A stretch of 64,000 bases of DNA from DATKDF01 sp963752045 (GCA_963752045.1 CAVVWN010000013.1:1-64000); one strand, 5' to 3'. Numbered from the stretch's first letter, positions 1 to 8,863 are shown. Notes: generated by a model not told the origin, from the letters alone. A program made the numbers and translations.

Positions 1-1
1 A

Positions 2-1720
2 CTTCGTCCGATTGTGTTCGGACTGGCCGCTCTGGCAGCCGTTCTGATGGCCCCGGTGTCTGCACAGCAGGCTGCGGATACGGTCTATTTTGGCGGCGAC
101 ATACTGACGATGGAAGGCAAGGAGCCACGCTATGTCGAGGCGCTCGCGGTAAAGGACGGCAAGATCACGTTCGCCGGAGCGATTTCCGACTCAGGTCGCT
201 GGAAGGGGCCGCACACACAGGAGGTCAACCTCGCCGGTCAGACACTCTTGCCCGGCTTCGTCGATGGCCACAGCCACATCTTCCTGCATGTTGAGGGCCA
301 GGATTGGGCCGATCTCTCATCTGCTCCTATAGGCACGACCAACAACTTCGACGACATCATTCGGGCGTTGAAGGACAAACAGAAGGAACTCGGCGCAGCT
401 GAAACAGAGTGGTTGATAGGCTCAGGCTACGATGAGTCGCTGCTCAATGAGAAGCGCCACCCAGCAGCCGCCGATCTCGACAAGGCATTTCCCGACACGC
501 CGGTGATATTGATGCATGTATCCGGCCACATCTTCATCGTGAACTCGGCCGGCCTGAAGGCCAAGGGCATCAACGCCGATACACCCGACCCTTCGGGCGG
601 CGTGATCGTACGGCTGCCCAACAGTCGTGAGCCCAGCGGCGAGGTACAGGAGAACGCTCGCTTTCCGTTTCTTGACGTCATGATCAAGGATCGGTCAATC
701 GACGAATCTGCGCACAAGCTGGCGAGATCTCTTGCACATTACGCCCGATACGGGGTGACGACGGTTCAAGAGGGCGCATTGCAGGAATCGCAGCTGGCAG
801 TCGCTCGCGCAGTGGCAGAGCGTGGCGATATGAGCCTGGATCTTGTGGGTCTGGTTTTCCAACCCCTGGCCGAGAAGATGATTGCGGAGAACCGCACCCA
901 GTGGGGTGTTTACGAAAAAGGCGTCAAGCTGGCAGGAATCAAGATTACCCTGGACGGCTCACCGCAAGGCAAGACCGCTTACCTCAGCAAGCCCTTTCTA
1001 ACGCCGGTGCCTCACTGCGACGGGGATTGCCGCGGTGTTTCAGCACTGACCGCGGAGCAGGTCAAAGAGCTGATGCTGCTCAGCTACCAGAACAACGTGC
1101 AGGTGTACGCTCACTGCAATGGTGACGCCGCGATCGATCTGATGCTGGCGGGTCATGAATATGCCCTCGATCAGATGAAGGAAGACCCACAAGCACAGGA
1201 TCGCCGCACAGTCATCGTTCATTCCCAAGTCATGCGTCCCGATCAGCTTGATGCGTACGCAACGTACCGGATCGTTCCCTCTTTTTTCACCAACCACACG
1301 TACTTTTGGGGAGACGCGCATCGCGCCAACTTGGGAGAGGAACGCGGGTCCTTCATTAGTCCCATGCGCTCGGCAATTGACAAGGGTATCCGCGCGGCCA
1401 ACCACACTGATTACAGTGTGACGCCGGTCAACCAGATGTTCGTCGTCTGGTCCGCAGTGAATCGCATAACACGCACGGGTCGCGTGCTCGGTCCGCAAGA
1501 ACGCATCACGCCCTATGAGGCACTGCAGGCGATCACCATCAATGGTGCGTACATGTACTTCGAAGAAGACAGCAAGGGTTCACTCGAACCGGGAAAGGTT
1601 GCCGATCTCGTAATTCTTGACCACAACCCGCTCAAGGTGGATCCACTGGCCATCAAGGACATCACGGTGATGGAGACTGTCAAGGCAGGGAAGCCTGTAT
1701 TCACGCTTAACACGCCTTGA
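2..1720 (+). CDS. Exported YtcJ-like amidohydrolase (5' end cut by window)
   Basis: Metal-dependent amidohydrolase of the Amidohydro_3/YtcJ type, expected to hydrolyse an amide or related C-N bond outside the cytoplasm; the substrate cannot be told. The frame is open to base 2 and reads a hydrophobic export signal ending in a VSAQQ-like cleavage region, so the true start probably lies left of the window; the first possible start inside is GTG at 14. The HxH metal motif is in GFVDGHSHIF, and the family C-terminal signature PYEALQAITINGAYMYF followed by GSLEPGKVADLVILD is complete. Length (about 570 residues) is normal. It heads an island of amide hydrolases, several broken, in DNA that is less GC-rich than the rest of the window. 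Family is secure, substrate unknown. Confidence 0.85.
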   Translation, partial: LRPIVFGLAALAAVLMAPVSAQQAADTVYFGGDILTMEGKEPRYVEALAVKDGKITFAGAISDSGRWKGPHTQEVNLAGQTLLPGFVDGHSHIFLHVEGQDWADLSSAPIGTTNNFDDIIRALKDKQKELGAAETEWLIGSGYDESLLNEKRHPAAADLDKAFPDTPVILMHVSGHIFIVNSAGLKAKGINADTPDPSGGVIVRLPNSREPSGEVQENARFPFLDVMIKDRSIDESAHKLARSLAHYARYGVTTVQEGALQESQLAVARAVAERGDMSLDLVGLVFQPLAEKMIAENRTQWGVYEKGVKLAGIKITLDGSPQGKTAYLSKPFLTPVPHCDGDCRGVSALTAEQVKELMLLSYQNNVQVYAHCNGDAAIDLMLAGHEYALDQMKEDPQAQDRRTVIVHSQVMRPDQLDAYATYRIVPSFFTNHTYFWGDAHRANLGEERGSFISPMRSAIDKGIRAANHTDYSVTPVNQMFVVWSAVNRITRTGRVLGPQERITPYEALQAITINGAYMYFEEDSKGSLEPGKVADLVILDHNPLKVDPLAIKDITVMETVKAGKPVFTLNTP

Positions 1721-1864
1721 TGAGTACACGGCCTACGCCGCCCTTCTGGTCCGTCAGGACATTGGGTGTCACATGATCCCACGCGCTTCTCAGCGTCACG
1801 CTGGTCATTGAAGGTCATCGGATCGACAAGCACCGCAAGCAAGACCAGGGAAGGGACATTGACC

Positions 1865-2190
1865 ATGACACGGAAAGTGAAGTTCATCGCCGCCGCAGCG
1901 CTCGTCTGCGGGCTCATGACGGGCGCGTATATCGCCGCCGCGCAGATCGCCGCTGTCGAAGACTACGACGTCGTCATTCTCAACGGGCGGGTTATGGACC
2001 CGGAAACCACCTTTGATGGCGTGCGTAATGTTGGGATAAAGGACGGGACGATTGTTGCCATCCAGATCCGTTCACTCGCAAGGTCACTTTGCGCGATGGC
2101 TTGACCACTCAGATGGACTTCGAAGCAGGCGCCGGTGATATCGCTAAATCGTATGCGGATCACGAGGGAAACACCCAGGCCAAGAACTAA
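1865..2190 (+). pseudogene. Deleted N-terminal remnant of an N-acyl-D-amino-acid deacylase-like amidohydrolase
   Basis: Begins normally with ATG, a signal peptide (MTRKVKFIAAAALVCGLMTG) and the family opening YDVVILNGRVMDPET. At about 2062 the frame jumps: the segment expected to hold the HxH metal-binding motif is absent, and the next recognisable homology, DPFTRKVTLRDGLTTQMDFE, is in another frame. It then stops at 2190 after AKSYADHEGNTQAKN. So only about the first quarter of the gene survives, with an internal deletion of some 35-40 codons plus frame change, and no catalytic residues. Assignment to the D-aminoacylase-like branch rests on the LRDGLTTQMDFEAGAG segment. Certainly inactive as a metallohydrolase. 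Confidence 0.7.
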
Positions 2191-2278
2191 CGCTGAAATC
2201 CGCAGCGCCGCTCGTCACGCACTTTCAACATCGAATAGGACATTCCCGAAACGAGTCTCCCAGAAGGAGCAGTGACAA

Positions 2279-2557
2279 ATGAAAGATCGTCATGTCAAGG
2301 AAGGACAATCCGTTGGGGCCGCGATCCAACAGATGTCGTCGGGGCTTGCCGGGCGCATAGGATTCGCGGCGCAGGAAATCGGCGGCGACGAGGTCATCTC
2401 GTTCAATGGCGATGACACCTTCGCCATGGCCAGCACCTACAAGGTGGCGATCGCCACGAAAGTGATGGATCTCGTAGACAAGGGGGAACTCAGTCTCGAC
2501 CAAATGGTCGACGTCCCGCACGACATTTCTGTACTCTTCACGACATGCCCTCTGTAA
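2279..2557 (+). pseudogene. N-terminal fragment of a class A beta-lactamase-like serine hydrolase
   Basis: The 92-residue reading frame matches the start of the beta-lactamase2/class A fold: GRIGFAAQEIGGDEVISFNG, then the active-site tetrad S52-T-Y-K55 in FAMASTYKVAIATKV, then DKGELSLDQMVDV. Full-length relatives have about 270-290 residues, so the SDN and KTG motifs are missing, and the last residues (LFTTCPL) do not look like the family. No signal peptide is seen. It lies in the gap between a broken deacylase and an intact amidohydrolase that begins 19 bp later. Judged a truncated relic, not a resistance gene. Confidence 0.65.
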
Positions 2558-2576
2558 CGCCAGTAGGAGAAGCCAA

Positions 2577-3920
2577 ATGGGGAAACTGAACTCAAAGAAC
2601 TTGATTGCGGCGCTTGCCGTCGCTGTGAGTGTCGCCCTGCCGGCGGTTGCTCAGGACGCCTCTGGGCCGATCCTGTTCACGAACGTCAACGTCTTTGACG
2701 GCGTGAACGAAGCCCTGATCAAAAAAGCCAATGTCGTGGTGACGGGCAACAAGATCACCGCGGTGTCAACTGAACCGTTGGCCGTCGCGGGAGGCAGGAT
2801 CATCGACGGCGGCGGACGAACGATGATGCCTGGCCTGATCGACTGCCATTGGCACAGCATGGCGGCCAATTTTAGTGGCAACGCATTCGCGGTTGGTGAG
2901 GGCACGCTGAACCTTGTGGCGGCCGATGGGGCGGAAAAGACGCTTCTGCGGGGCTTCACCACGATCAGGGACATGGGCGGCAATGTCTTCGATCTAAAGT
3001 CGGTGATCGACGAGGGTATGTACGTTGGTCCCCGGATGTACGCTGCGGGGTCGATGATCTCCCAAACGTCGGGCCATGCGGATTTCCGTCAGACGATTGA
3101 TATACCTCAGAGCTATTCAAGGGATCTTACCCCGCAGGAAAGGATGGGGTCGGTCGCCATCGCAGACGGCAAGGCGCAAGTCCTGCAACGCGTGCGCGAG
3201 AACCTGATGCGGGGAGCGGCCTTCATCAAGCTGATGGGGGGCGGCGGGGTCGCCTCGCCCTCGGATCCGCTGGACGTCTCGCAATACACCGTCGAGGAAA
3301 TCGCGGCGGCGGTCGAAGCGGCGCAGAACTGGGGCACCTACGTGACGGTTCACTCCTACTCTGCAAAAGCGATCCAGAACGCGATCCGCGGCGGTGTCCG
3401 GAATGTCGAGCATGGCCAGATGATTGACGAGGAAACCGCCAAACTGATGAAGGAGACGAATACTTCGGTCTGCCTGCAGCCCTTCTATAACGACGAGGAT
3501 GCGATCCCGTTACCTGCCGGCTCGTTTCAGGAAAGAAAGTACCAATTGCTGATCTCTGGAACTGATACAGCCTTCGCGTTAGCGAAGAAGTACGACCTGC
3601 TGTTCGGGTTCGGCACTGACAGTCAGGGCAATCCCGCGCTCGCCGCGCGTCAGGGGGCGCAGTTGGCAAAGCTCACCCGCTATTTCGAGCCCTGGGAAGT
3701 GCTAAAGATTGCGACCAGCCAGAACTACGAGATCTTAAAGCGTTCCGGGCCGCGCGATCCTTATCCTGGTGACAACGGTGTGGTTCGGGAGGGTGCCTAT
3801 GCCGACCTGATTCTGGTCGACGGCAATCCGCTCGAGAACATCGACTTGATCGCCGACCCGGAAAAGAACTTCGTCATCATCATGAAAGACGGCGTGATCT
3901 ACAAGAATACCATCGAGTGA
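2577..3920 (+). CDS. Exported amidohydrolase, imidazolonepropionase/prolidase-like
   Basis: A 447-residue binuclear-metal amidohydrolase of the group that includes Xaa-Pro dipeptidase-like and imidazolonepropionase-like enzymes. The signal peptide ends near residue 25 (LPAVAQ). The metal ligands can be placed: H91-W-H93 in GLIDCHWHS, the bridging lysine in FIKLMGGGG, histidines in VTVHSYS and RNVEHGQ, and the aspartate in FGTDSQG. The C-terminus GAYADLILVDGNPLENI is typical. An AGGAG ribosome site lies 7 bp before the ATG. Probably cleaves a dipeptide or cyclic amide in the periplasm; exact substrate unknown. Confidence 0.85.
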   Translation: MGKLNSKNLIAALAVAVSVALPAVAQDASGPILFTNVNVFDGVNEALIKKANVVVTGNKITAVSTEPLAVAGGRIIDGGGRTMMPGLIDCHWHSMAANFSGNAFAVGEGTLNLVAADGAEKTLLRGFTTIRDMGGNVFDLKSVIDEGMYVGPRMYAAGSMISQTSGHADFRQTIDIPQSYSRDLTPQERMGSVAIADGKAQVLQRVRENLMRGAAFIKLMGGGGVASPSDPLDVSQYTVEEIAAAVEAAQNWGTYVTVHSYSAKAIQNAIRGGVRNVEHGQMIDEETAKLMKETNTSVCLQPFYNDEDAIPLPAGSFQERKYQLLISGTDTAFALAKKYDLLFGFGTDSQGNPALAARQGAQLAKLTRYFEPWEVLKIATSQNYEILKRSGPRDPYPGDNGVVREGAYADLILVDGNPLENIDLIADPEKNFVIIMKDGVIYKNTIE

Positions 3921-3983
3921 CCTCTTGCCTGGAAGTAGACGTCAGGTCACTTTCACTCAATCGAGTAAACAACGGAAGGACCC

Positions 3984-5219
3984 ATGGCAATACTCAAAAA
4001 CGAACCGCTATTCCCTTTCACCGAGGGAAACTATGCGAAACCACATCACATCATAGTTGCAGGCAGCGACGAGGAAATAGGCTACGACTTAGCTTCCCTC
4101 GCAAAAGACACATATGACTGCACACTCGAGAAATATGACGAGCCTATCTACGGCGAAGCGCGTCGGGAGTTTTTCCGGCGTAACTGGCCAGAGATGAACG
4201 AACGTTCCAAGGGCGTTCGTCGGGCCTTTGGTCTGGAGGACAATGACAATATCCACGACACCCACAGTCTGCCCTACGACGTCTACGACTGTGTTCGGGG
4301 CCAGACACTCGAATTCGGCGCCTGCTCAGGGCTCGTGCTGCCTATTGAGAAGAGCGACACTGGCAAAGGTGTGTATACCGCCCGCAACCACGACTTGTTC
4401 CCGCTACCGGCCTGGAGCACCCTTTTCGGCAAGACGGGTCCAGAGGGCGCCTGGGGTTGCGAAGAGCGGGCTAATGTCGTCGAGTTTCGCCCCGACACAG
4501 GCTACAAGAGCATCCTGGTCGGCGGCCATGATCTCCTGACTCCATTCATCGACGGCATCAATGAGAAGGGGCTGTATTTCACAACCTTCGCCGATCCAAA
4601 TGGCATAGGCGAAGGTGCCGCGGCTATGGCTGGGGGTAGAGCCAACGGTTTATCCGACGTGCAGCTTGGTGCGTATCTTCTCAGCAACTGCGCCACCGTG
4701 GAGGAAGCCAAGAAAGCGATCCTCACCTCTCGTGTGATTCAGATTGGTATGTGTATCCATATGCTCATTGTTGATCGCCAGGGCAATGCCACCGTTTTCG
4801 AGATCGACAAAACAACCCAGGCTTATGTCTTCGTCGACCGCAAGCCGGGCGAGCCGCTTTTCTGCACCAATCACCCGCTGTTCACTTACACCGATCCCAG
4901 CACCTACCCGGCTTATTCAAAGGAGGCGGAGCACAATAGCTTCTTCCGGATGAACCTTTTGGATAAAACCTATGCAACGATGAAGCCATTGTTTCAGAAA
5001 TCGGATGCGAAAGATCTGGTCGATGTTGTCCACTGCGCCTTTGTCGACGATAAGAAGGCTGAGGCGGCGTTTGACGAACGCACGCTGATCAATACCAATT
5101 GTGATTTGTCCAAGCCCGAAATCACCGTCCGCTTCTACCTCGGGGATGATGGGCCGGTGCCTGGAACAAACCATATGAAGACCCGCATGAGTGAGCCTTT
5201 TACCTTTGGCTTCGACTGA
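3984..5219 (+). CDS. C45-type acyltransferase/linear amide hydrolase
   Basis: A 411-residue protein of the Ntn-hydrolase C45 family (acyl-CoA:6-aminopenicillanate acyltransferase-like). The likely autocatalytic nucleophile is C114 in FGACSGLVLP, followed by the family-typical YTARNHDLF segment. No export signal is visible. Family members cut or transfer acyl groups on linear amides, including beta-lactam side chains, and self-process at the cysteine. A GGAAGGA ribosome site precedes the ATG. The last 65 or so codons are duplicated downstream (see repeat at 5289). The neighbouring amidohydrolases and beta-lactamase relic suggest an amide-degradation island. Confidence 0.75.
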   Translation: MAILKNEPLFPFTEGNYAKPHHIIVAGSDEEIGYDLASLAKDTYDCTLEKYDEPIYGEARREFFRRNWPEMNERSKGVRRAFGLEDNDNIHDTHSLPYDVYDCVRGQTLEFGACSGLVLPIEKSDTGKGVYTARNHDLFPLPAWSTLFGKTGPEGAWGCEERANVVEFRPDTGYKSILVGGHDLLTPFIDGINEKGLYFTTFADPNGIGEGAAAMAGGRANGLSDVQLGAYLLSNCATVEEAKKAILTSRVIQIGMCIHMLIVDRQGNATVFEIDKTTQAYVFVDRKPGEPLFCTNHPLFTYTDPSTYPAYSKEAEHNSFFRMNLLDKTYATMKPLFQKSDAKDLVDVVHCAFVDDKKAEAAFDERTLINTNCDLSKPEITVRFYLGDDGPVPGTNHMKTRMSEPFTFGFD

Positions 5220-5224
5220 TCATC
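5011..5224 (+). repeat. Direct repeat copy 1: 3' end of the C45 gene
   Basis: The 3' end of the C45 gene plus five bases after its stop is repeated at 5289-5503 with mismatches scattered along both. Both copies end in the same MKTRMSEP peptide, the same TGA and the same TCATC after it. Copy 1 is the one in the intact gene. Confidence 0.85.
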
Positions 5225-5225
5225 A

Positions 5226-5503
5226 ATGGCACAGGTAGGCTGGGTGATGCACGGCAATCCGGCAGCAACGCTGTCGCTGCAGAGCTGGAAAGATGTGGTC
5301 GATGGTGCCCATTGCGGCTTTGTCGACGATAAGACGCCTGAGGCGGCGCTTGAAGAACGCACGCTGGTCGATACCAATTGTGATGTGTCCACGCCCGAAA
5401 TCACCGTCCGCTCCTACCTCGGGGAGGATGGGGCAGTGCTTGGCACGAACCATATGAAGACCCGCATGAGTGAGCCTGTGACCCGTGGCTTCGACTGATC
5501 ATC
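5226..5503 (+). pseudogene. Duplicated 3' fragment of the C45 gene
   Basis: From 5289 the sequence repeats the C-terminal codons of the upstream C45 gene: VVDGAHCGFVDDKTPEAAL corresponds to LVDVVHCAFVDDKKAEAAF, and the NHMKTRMSEP tail is identical. The reading frame has been kept open through many substitutions, but the fragment lacks the catalytic cysteine and all of the N-terminal Ntn fold. The first 20 residues (from 5226) do not match the parent. It is either the last trace of a second tandem C45 gene removed by deletion, or a partial tandem duplication. Confidence 0.75.
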
Positions 5504-5538
5504 TACTCGACGGTCATGATTCATCCGCAAGCAATCTA

Positions 5539-6819
5539 ATGATCCGCCAATCGACGGCCATGGACGGTAGGCTCGAGTCAAATGACAGCCGCGTGTCCTC
5601 AAAGGTTCCCTTCGAGGATGCCTGCCGATTCATCATCAAGGTAGGCACTGCGGCCCATAACTATGGTTCCACCGCAACCCGGCTGGAGTCGTTCCTCGCG
5701 GGCCTGTCGAAAACCTTGGGCTATCCGGGCGTCTTCAGGTCGACCCCGTCGGACATCGTGTTCGCCTTGCGGGAAGGCCCCGAATCGCCTCAGCACGTCG
5801 AGATCATCGCCATGCAGGCTCCGGGTGTCGACCTGGACAAGCTCGCCCGGGTCGGCGACCTGCTGAACGAGTTGGAAGCCGGGACCCTGTCGCTCGCGGA
5901 CACCTCCGCGAGTCTCGATGCCATCGACCTGGTGCCGCCGCCGTGGGGAAGGTTCGCGAGCATGCTGGGATACGGCCTCGTCGGGGTGGGGCTTGCACCG
6001 CTTCTCGGTGGTGGATGGTCCGACACCCTCTACGCAACCCTGTTCAGCATGCTCGTCCACGGCCTGGTCCTGCTCTCAGGACGCCTCGGGGCTGCCGCAA
6101 CAGAATGGCTGCCGCTCACGTCCGCGTTCGTCGTGGGCCTCCTGGCCACCGTCGTGCGGCTCTGGGTGCCGGAGCTCAATCTCGTCCTGGTGATCCTCTC
6201 GGCCGTCGCGATCATCCTACCGGGATATACGATCAGCCTCGGTGCCGGGGAACTGGTGGCGCAGCGTGTCGTGTCGGGCATGACCAACCTGATGAGCGGC
6301 CTGATCTGCCTCGTCAAGCAGATCGCCGGCGGCGCGCTCGGCATCGTCGCGGTGAGCTCCGTGGTCTCCGCGGCGGCATCCGGGCCGGCGACGCCTGTCG
6401 ATTCGGTCTGGGCGCAGCTGCTCTTTCCCCTGCTCCTCGTCGGGCTGTGCCTGGCATTCCAGACATCGCGCAGGGATCTCCCCTGGGCGGTCCTGGTGTC
6501 TGGCGTCGCCTATCTCGGGATCATGGCAGGGACTTCGATCTTGGATGCCAACCTTGGAAACCTGGTCGGCACGATCATTGCCGTGGTCGTTGCCAACCTC
6601 TGGGCCAGGCAAACGGGGCGGCCGACCGCGATCGTGCTCATGCCCGCCATCGTGATGCTGGTCAGCGGCACCATCGGTTTTCGTGGTCTGGCCTCCATGG
6701 CGGAAGGCGAGCTGCTGCTCGGTGCGCAGCAGTTTTTTCAGATGTTCGTGGTGGCCCTGACCATTGTCACTGGAGTATTCGTCGGCTACACGATCATTCG
6801 TCCGGAGCCCGGCCTCTGA
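5539..6819 (+). CDS. ThrE/YjjP-type threonine/serine exporter
   Basis: Inner-membrane exporter with both ThrE domains fused. The N-terminal domain holds the conserved FIIKVGTAAHNYGSTATRLE stretch, then comes a cytoplasmic part (PSDIVFALREG), then about ten hydrophobic helices (for example LVLVILSAVAIILPGYTISLG). Relatives export threonine, serine or other small metabolites by proton antiport. No Shine-Dalgarno helps choose the start; ATG at 5539 is taken because an earlier GTG at 5485 lies inside the duplicated C45 fragment. ATG at 5560 is also possible. Composition moves toward that of the rest of the window from here on. Confidence 0.8.
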   Translation: MIRQSTAMDGRLESNDSRVSSKVPFEDACRFIIKVGTAAHNYGSTATRLESFLAGLSKTLGYPGVFRSTPSDIVFALREGPESPQHVEIIAMQAPGVDLDKLARVGDLLNELEAGTLSLADTSASLDAIDLVPPPWGRFASMLGYGLVGVGLAPLLGGGWSDTLYATLFSMLVHGLVLLSGRLGAAATEWLPLTSAFVVGLLATVVRLWVPELNLVLVILSAVAIILPGYTISLGAGELVAQRVVSGMTNLMSGLICLVKQIAGGALGIVAVSSVVSAAASGPATPVDSVWAQLLFPLLLVGLCLAFQTSRRDLPWAVLVSGVAYLGIMAGTSILDANLGNLVGTIIAVVVANLWARQTGRPTAIVLMPAIVMLVSGTIGFRGLASMAEGELLLGAQQFFQMFVVALTIVTGVFVGYTIIRPEPGL

Positions 6820-6956
6820 ACGCGAACACTGTGCACTGGCCCCGAGCCGTGATTCAAATGGCTGTCACCAGGCCGACGCTGAGTGCTCGCCGTAATTAGC
6901 CGGTTTGGCCATTGCGCGGGAGTGCCGGTTGAGCCCAGGACATTTGAGCCTAACCA

Positions 6957-7229
6957 GTGAGCAGTGCCGCCGGGTCCGACAACATCGTCCCGGAACAGCT
7001 CCAGGAGGAACCGAATCAGACCAAGGACTCGCACCAGGTCATGACCGCGGCGGAGCTGGAAAACGACGAGTTCCTGGCGTCGAACCTTGCACTCGCGTGG
7101 ACGGACCTCGAGGACATCGGCGAGCGGGAAGCGGACGCCTTCGAGAGCGGCAGCGTGGGCCGGGGGATGACGTACTCGCTCGTCCCCCAGTCCGCGATCG
7201 TCGGCGAGATCATCGGTCGTTTCATGTGA
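6957..7229 (+). CDS. Small hypothetical protein sharing a porin-like peptide
   Basis: A 90-residue reading frame (GTG start, weak) with an acidic, Gln/Glu-rich first half and no signal peptide or membrane helix. Its last 16 residues contain VPQSAIVGEI, identical to a ten-residue stretch in the envelope protein encoded at 7514, and the DNA is also alike there. It may be a decayed partial copy of that gene joined to unrelated sequence rather than a functional protein. It ends 4 bp before the next ATG. Confidence 0.35.
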   Translation: MSSAAGSDNIVPEQLQEEPNQTKDSHQVMTAAELENDEFLASNLALAWTDLEDIGEREADAFESGSVGRGMTYSLVPQSAIVGEIIGRFM

Positions 7230-7233
7230 GCTG

Positions 7234-7494
7234 ATGACTGATTGGGAAAGCGGCACCCTGGCCTTCATCGGCGGAGCCCTGACCCTGCTGGCGGGCGTGA
7301 TCCTGGTGGCGCGACCGGGCGTCGGCCTCGCGGTTCTGACCCTGATAGTGGGCGCCTACCTGCTGGTGGACGGCATCTTCGGTGCCGTGCTGGCGTTCAA
7401 CGTGCGGCCCCAAACGGGGTTGGTGCTGTTCGCGGGCTTCGCGATGATCTCCATCGCCTCGGCCGCGCGCAAGCTGGTCAAGAGGCTGGAGTAG
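7234..7494 (+). CDS. Small DUF308/HdeD-like membrane protein
   Basis: An 86-residue protein with three hydrophobic helices (IGGALTLLAGVILVARPGVG, VLTLIVGAYLLVDGIFGAVL, TGLVLFAGFAMISIASAA) and a basic C-terminal KLVKRLE. The spacing of helices and the P-G-V-G turn resemble half of an HdeD/DUF308 protein, a family linked to acid stress in enterobacteria. No function can be stated here. The next gene starts 19 bp later and may be co-transcribed. Confidence 0.6.
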   Translation: MTDWESGTLAFIGGALTLLAGVILVARPGVGLAVLTLIVGAYLLVDGIFGAVLAFNVRPQTGLVLFAGFAMISIASAARKLVKRLE

Positions 7495-7513
7495 CCGCTT
7501 TGGAAGGAGCAAC

Positions 7514-8278
7514 ATGCGTATATGGCTCAGTCGGGCGGTGGCGCTTGCCGCGGTGATACTGGTGATGCCTGGTGTGATCCCACCGGCGTCGGCCCAGCAG
7601 TTCAACAGCGACAACTACCTCACCATGCCGTACGGCACGGAAACCGTCGTCGTCACCTACGGCACACGCAATGCGACGATTGTCACGTCGTTCGCGCTGG
7701 CGCCGAACTGGGAGTTCTTCGTCCAGGCCAACCTGTTCCGGGAGAGCGAGCAGGACGAGGCTCTGGAGCACTTCTCCACGAATATGTACGCCAAGTACAT
7801 GTTCGTCGAGAACGCGGCCAAGAATGGCGGCTTCGCGGTCATGGGCGGGATTGGAGGTACGCCGGGCTACTACCACCGGGGAGAGGTGACGAACTCCTTC
7901 AGGACCTACTGGGCCTCAGCGCCGCTGACGCTGCCCTTCGTGAAGGGCCGCGTTCTGCTTGACCTGATGCCGGGGTTCCAGGTGGACCTCGATCGCGGCC
8001 CCGCCAACACCGCAGCGTGGTCGGTCACGCACTCCACGCGCGTGAACATCTACGGCATCGTGCCGCAATCCGCCATCGTCGGGGAGATCTACGGATCGTC
8101 CGGCCACGGGGCGCCGCACACCGAGTACAAGGCCGGACTTCGCTGGGAACCGCACCCCAAGTTCGCATTGGCGGCCACCTACAGCCGATCGCTCGACGGG
8201 ACACCCGGCGCCGGCTTCGAGGTGGGCTTCATACTCTTCTCGCCGAGGTTCCTCTGCTGGGGAGGGTGTCCCGAGTAG
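7514..8278 (+). CDS. Exported beta-barrel-like envelope protein
   Basis: A 254-residue protein with a clear signal peptide ending PPASAQQ, then alternating hydrophobic/polar strands rich in aromatic residues and glycine (TVVVTYGTRNATIVTSFALA, FKLALAATYSRSL-like), as in outer-membrane barrels and MetA-type phenol-pathway transporters. A strong AAGGAG lies 6 bp before the ATG. The C-terminus (FLCWGGCPE) lacks the usual final aromatic residue, so insertion by BAM is uncertain. It shares VPQSAIVGEI with the small reading frame ending at 7229. No specific family recognised. Confidence 0.6.
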   Translation: MRIWLSRAVALAAVILVMPGVIPPASAQQFNSDNYLTMPYGTETVVVTYGTRNATIVTSFALAPNWEFFVQANLFRESEQDEALEHFSTNMYAKYMFVENAAKNGGFAVMGGIGGTPGYYHRGEVTNSFRTYWASAPLTLPFVKGRVLLDLMPGFQVDLDRGPANTAAWSVTHSTRVNIYGIVPQSAIVGEIYGSSGHGAPHTEYKAGLRWEPHPKFALAATYSRSLDGTPGAGFEVGFILFSPRFLCWGGCPE

Positions 8279-8863
8279 CAAACGCGACAACGCGGGCCGG
8301 TCTTCCTGTAGGTTCATGCGTCGGGTGGCGGGAACGACCAGTCGCTGATCAACGCCGCGCTGCAGGAGCACATTCGCTCGGTCCGGGAACCGCTCGGCGA
8401 AACCATTCGCCGAGTGACGACCGTCGGCGCGCCCGGTAGAGCTCACTGCTGGCACCGGATGTAGCCGCCAGCGTGCAGGCGCTTGGCAACTTCATGGGTC
8501 CTCCGGCGTCATGACTGTGACAGTTGCGAGGTGAGGGTGTCCACCGCCTCGCGAAGCGAGGCACGTGCGGAAAGACCCGGTCCACCAGGTGCGCGGCACG
8601 CTCGCGACATCCGCCTGCCGCCGCCCCTCGACCTTGCTCGGGGCGCCCTGAGCCTCGTCGAAGGGCACAACTCGGGCAGAGGCCCCGGCCCTTCTGGCGC
8701 AGCGCATCGGCCTCTGGCCGGCGCGGCCGATATGTCCGTGATGCCGCCGACACGGACGGCCCAGGCGCAACGTGGGTGCACGGATGGCAGGCGCGCGTCG
8801 GTCGCATGAGACCTGAACGGCTCGTTCACGTCCCGTTCAGCCGGGATTCGGCTATAAACGACG
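8279..8863. other. Non-coding stretch
   Basis: About 585 bp with no convincing gene on either strand; the open frames are GC-driven shadows. It contains one imperfect palindrome (8624-8664), a smaller one in the CCTCGCGAAGCGAGG run near 8547, and the -10-like box of the next gene near its right end. Confidence 0.6.
8624..8664. repeat. Imperfect palindrome resembling a REP element
   Basis: Left arm CCCTCGACCTTGCTCGGGG and right arm CCCTGAGCCTCGTCGAAGGG are imperfect reverse complements around a short loop. The arms resemble the CTTCGAC...GTCGAAG intergenic palindromes common in high-GC genomes. No second copy of this one was seen in the window. Confidence 0.55.
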
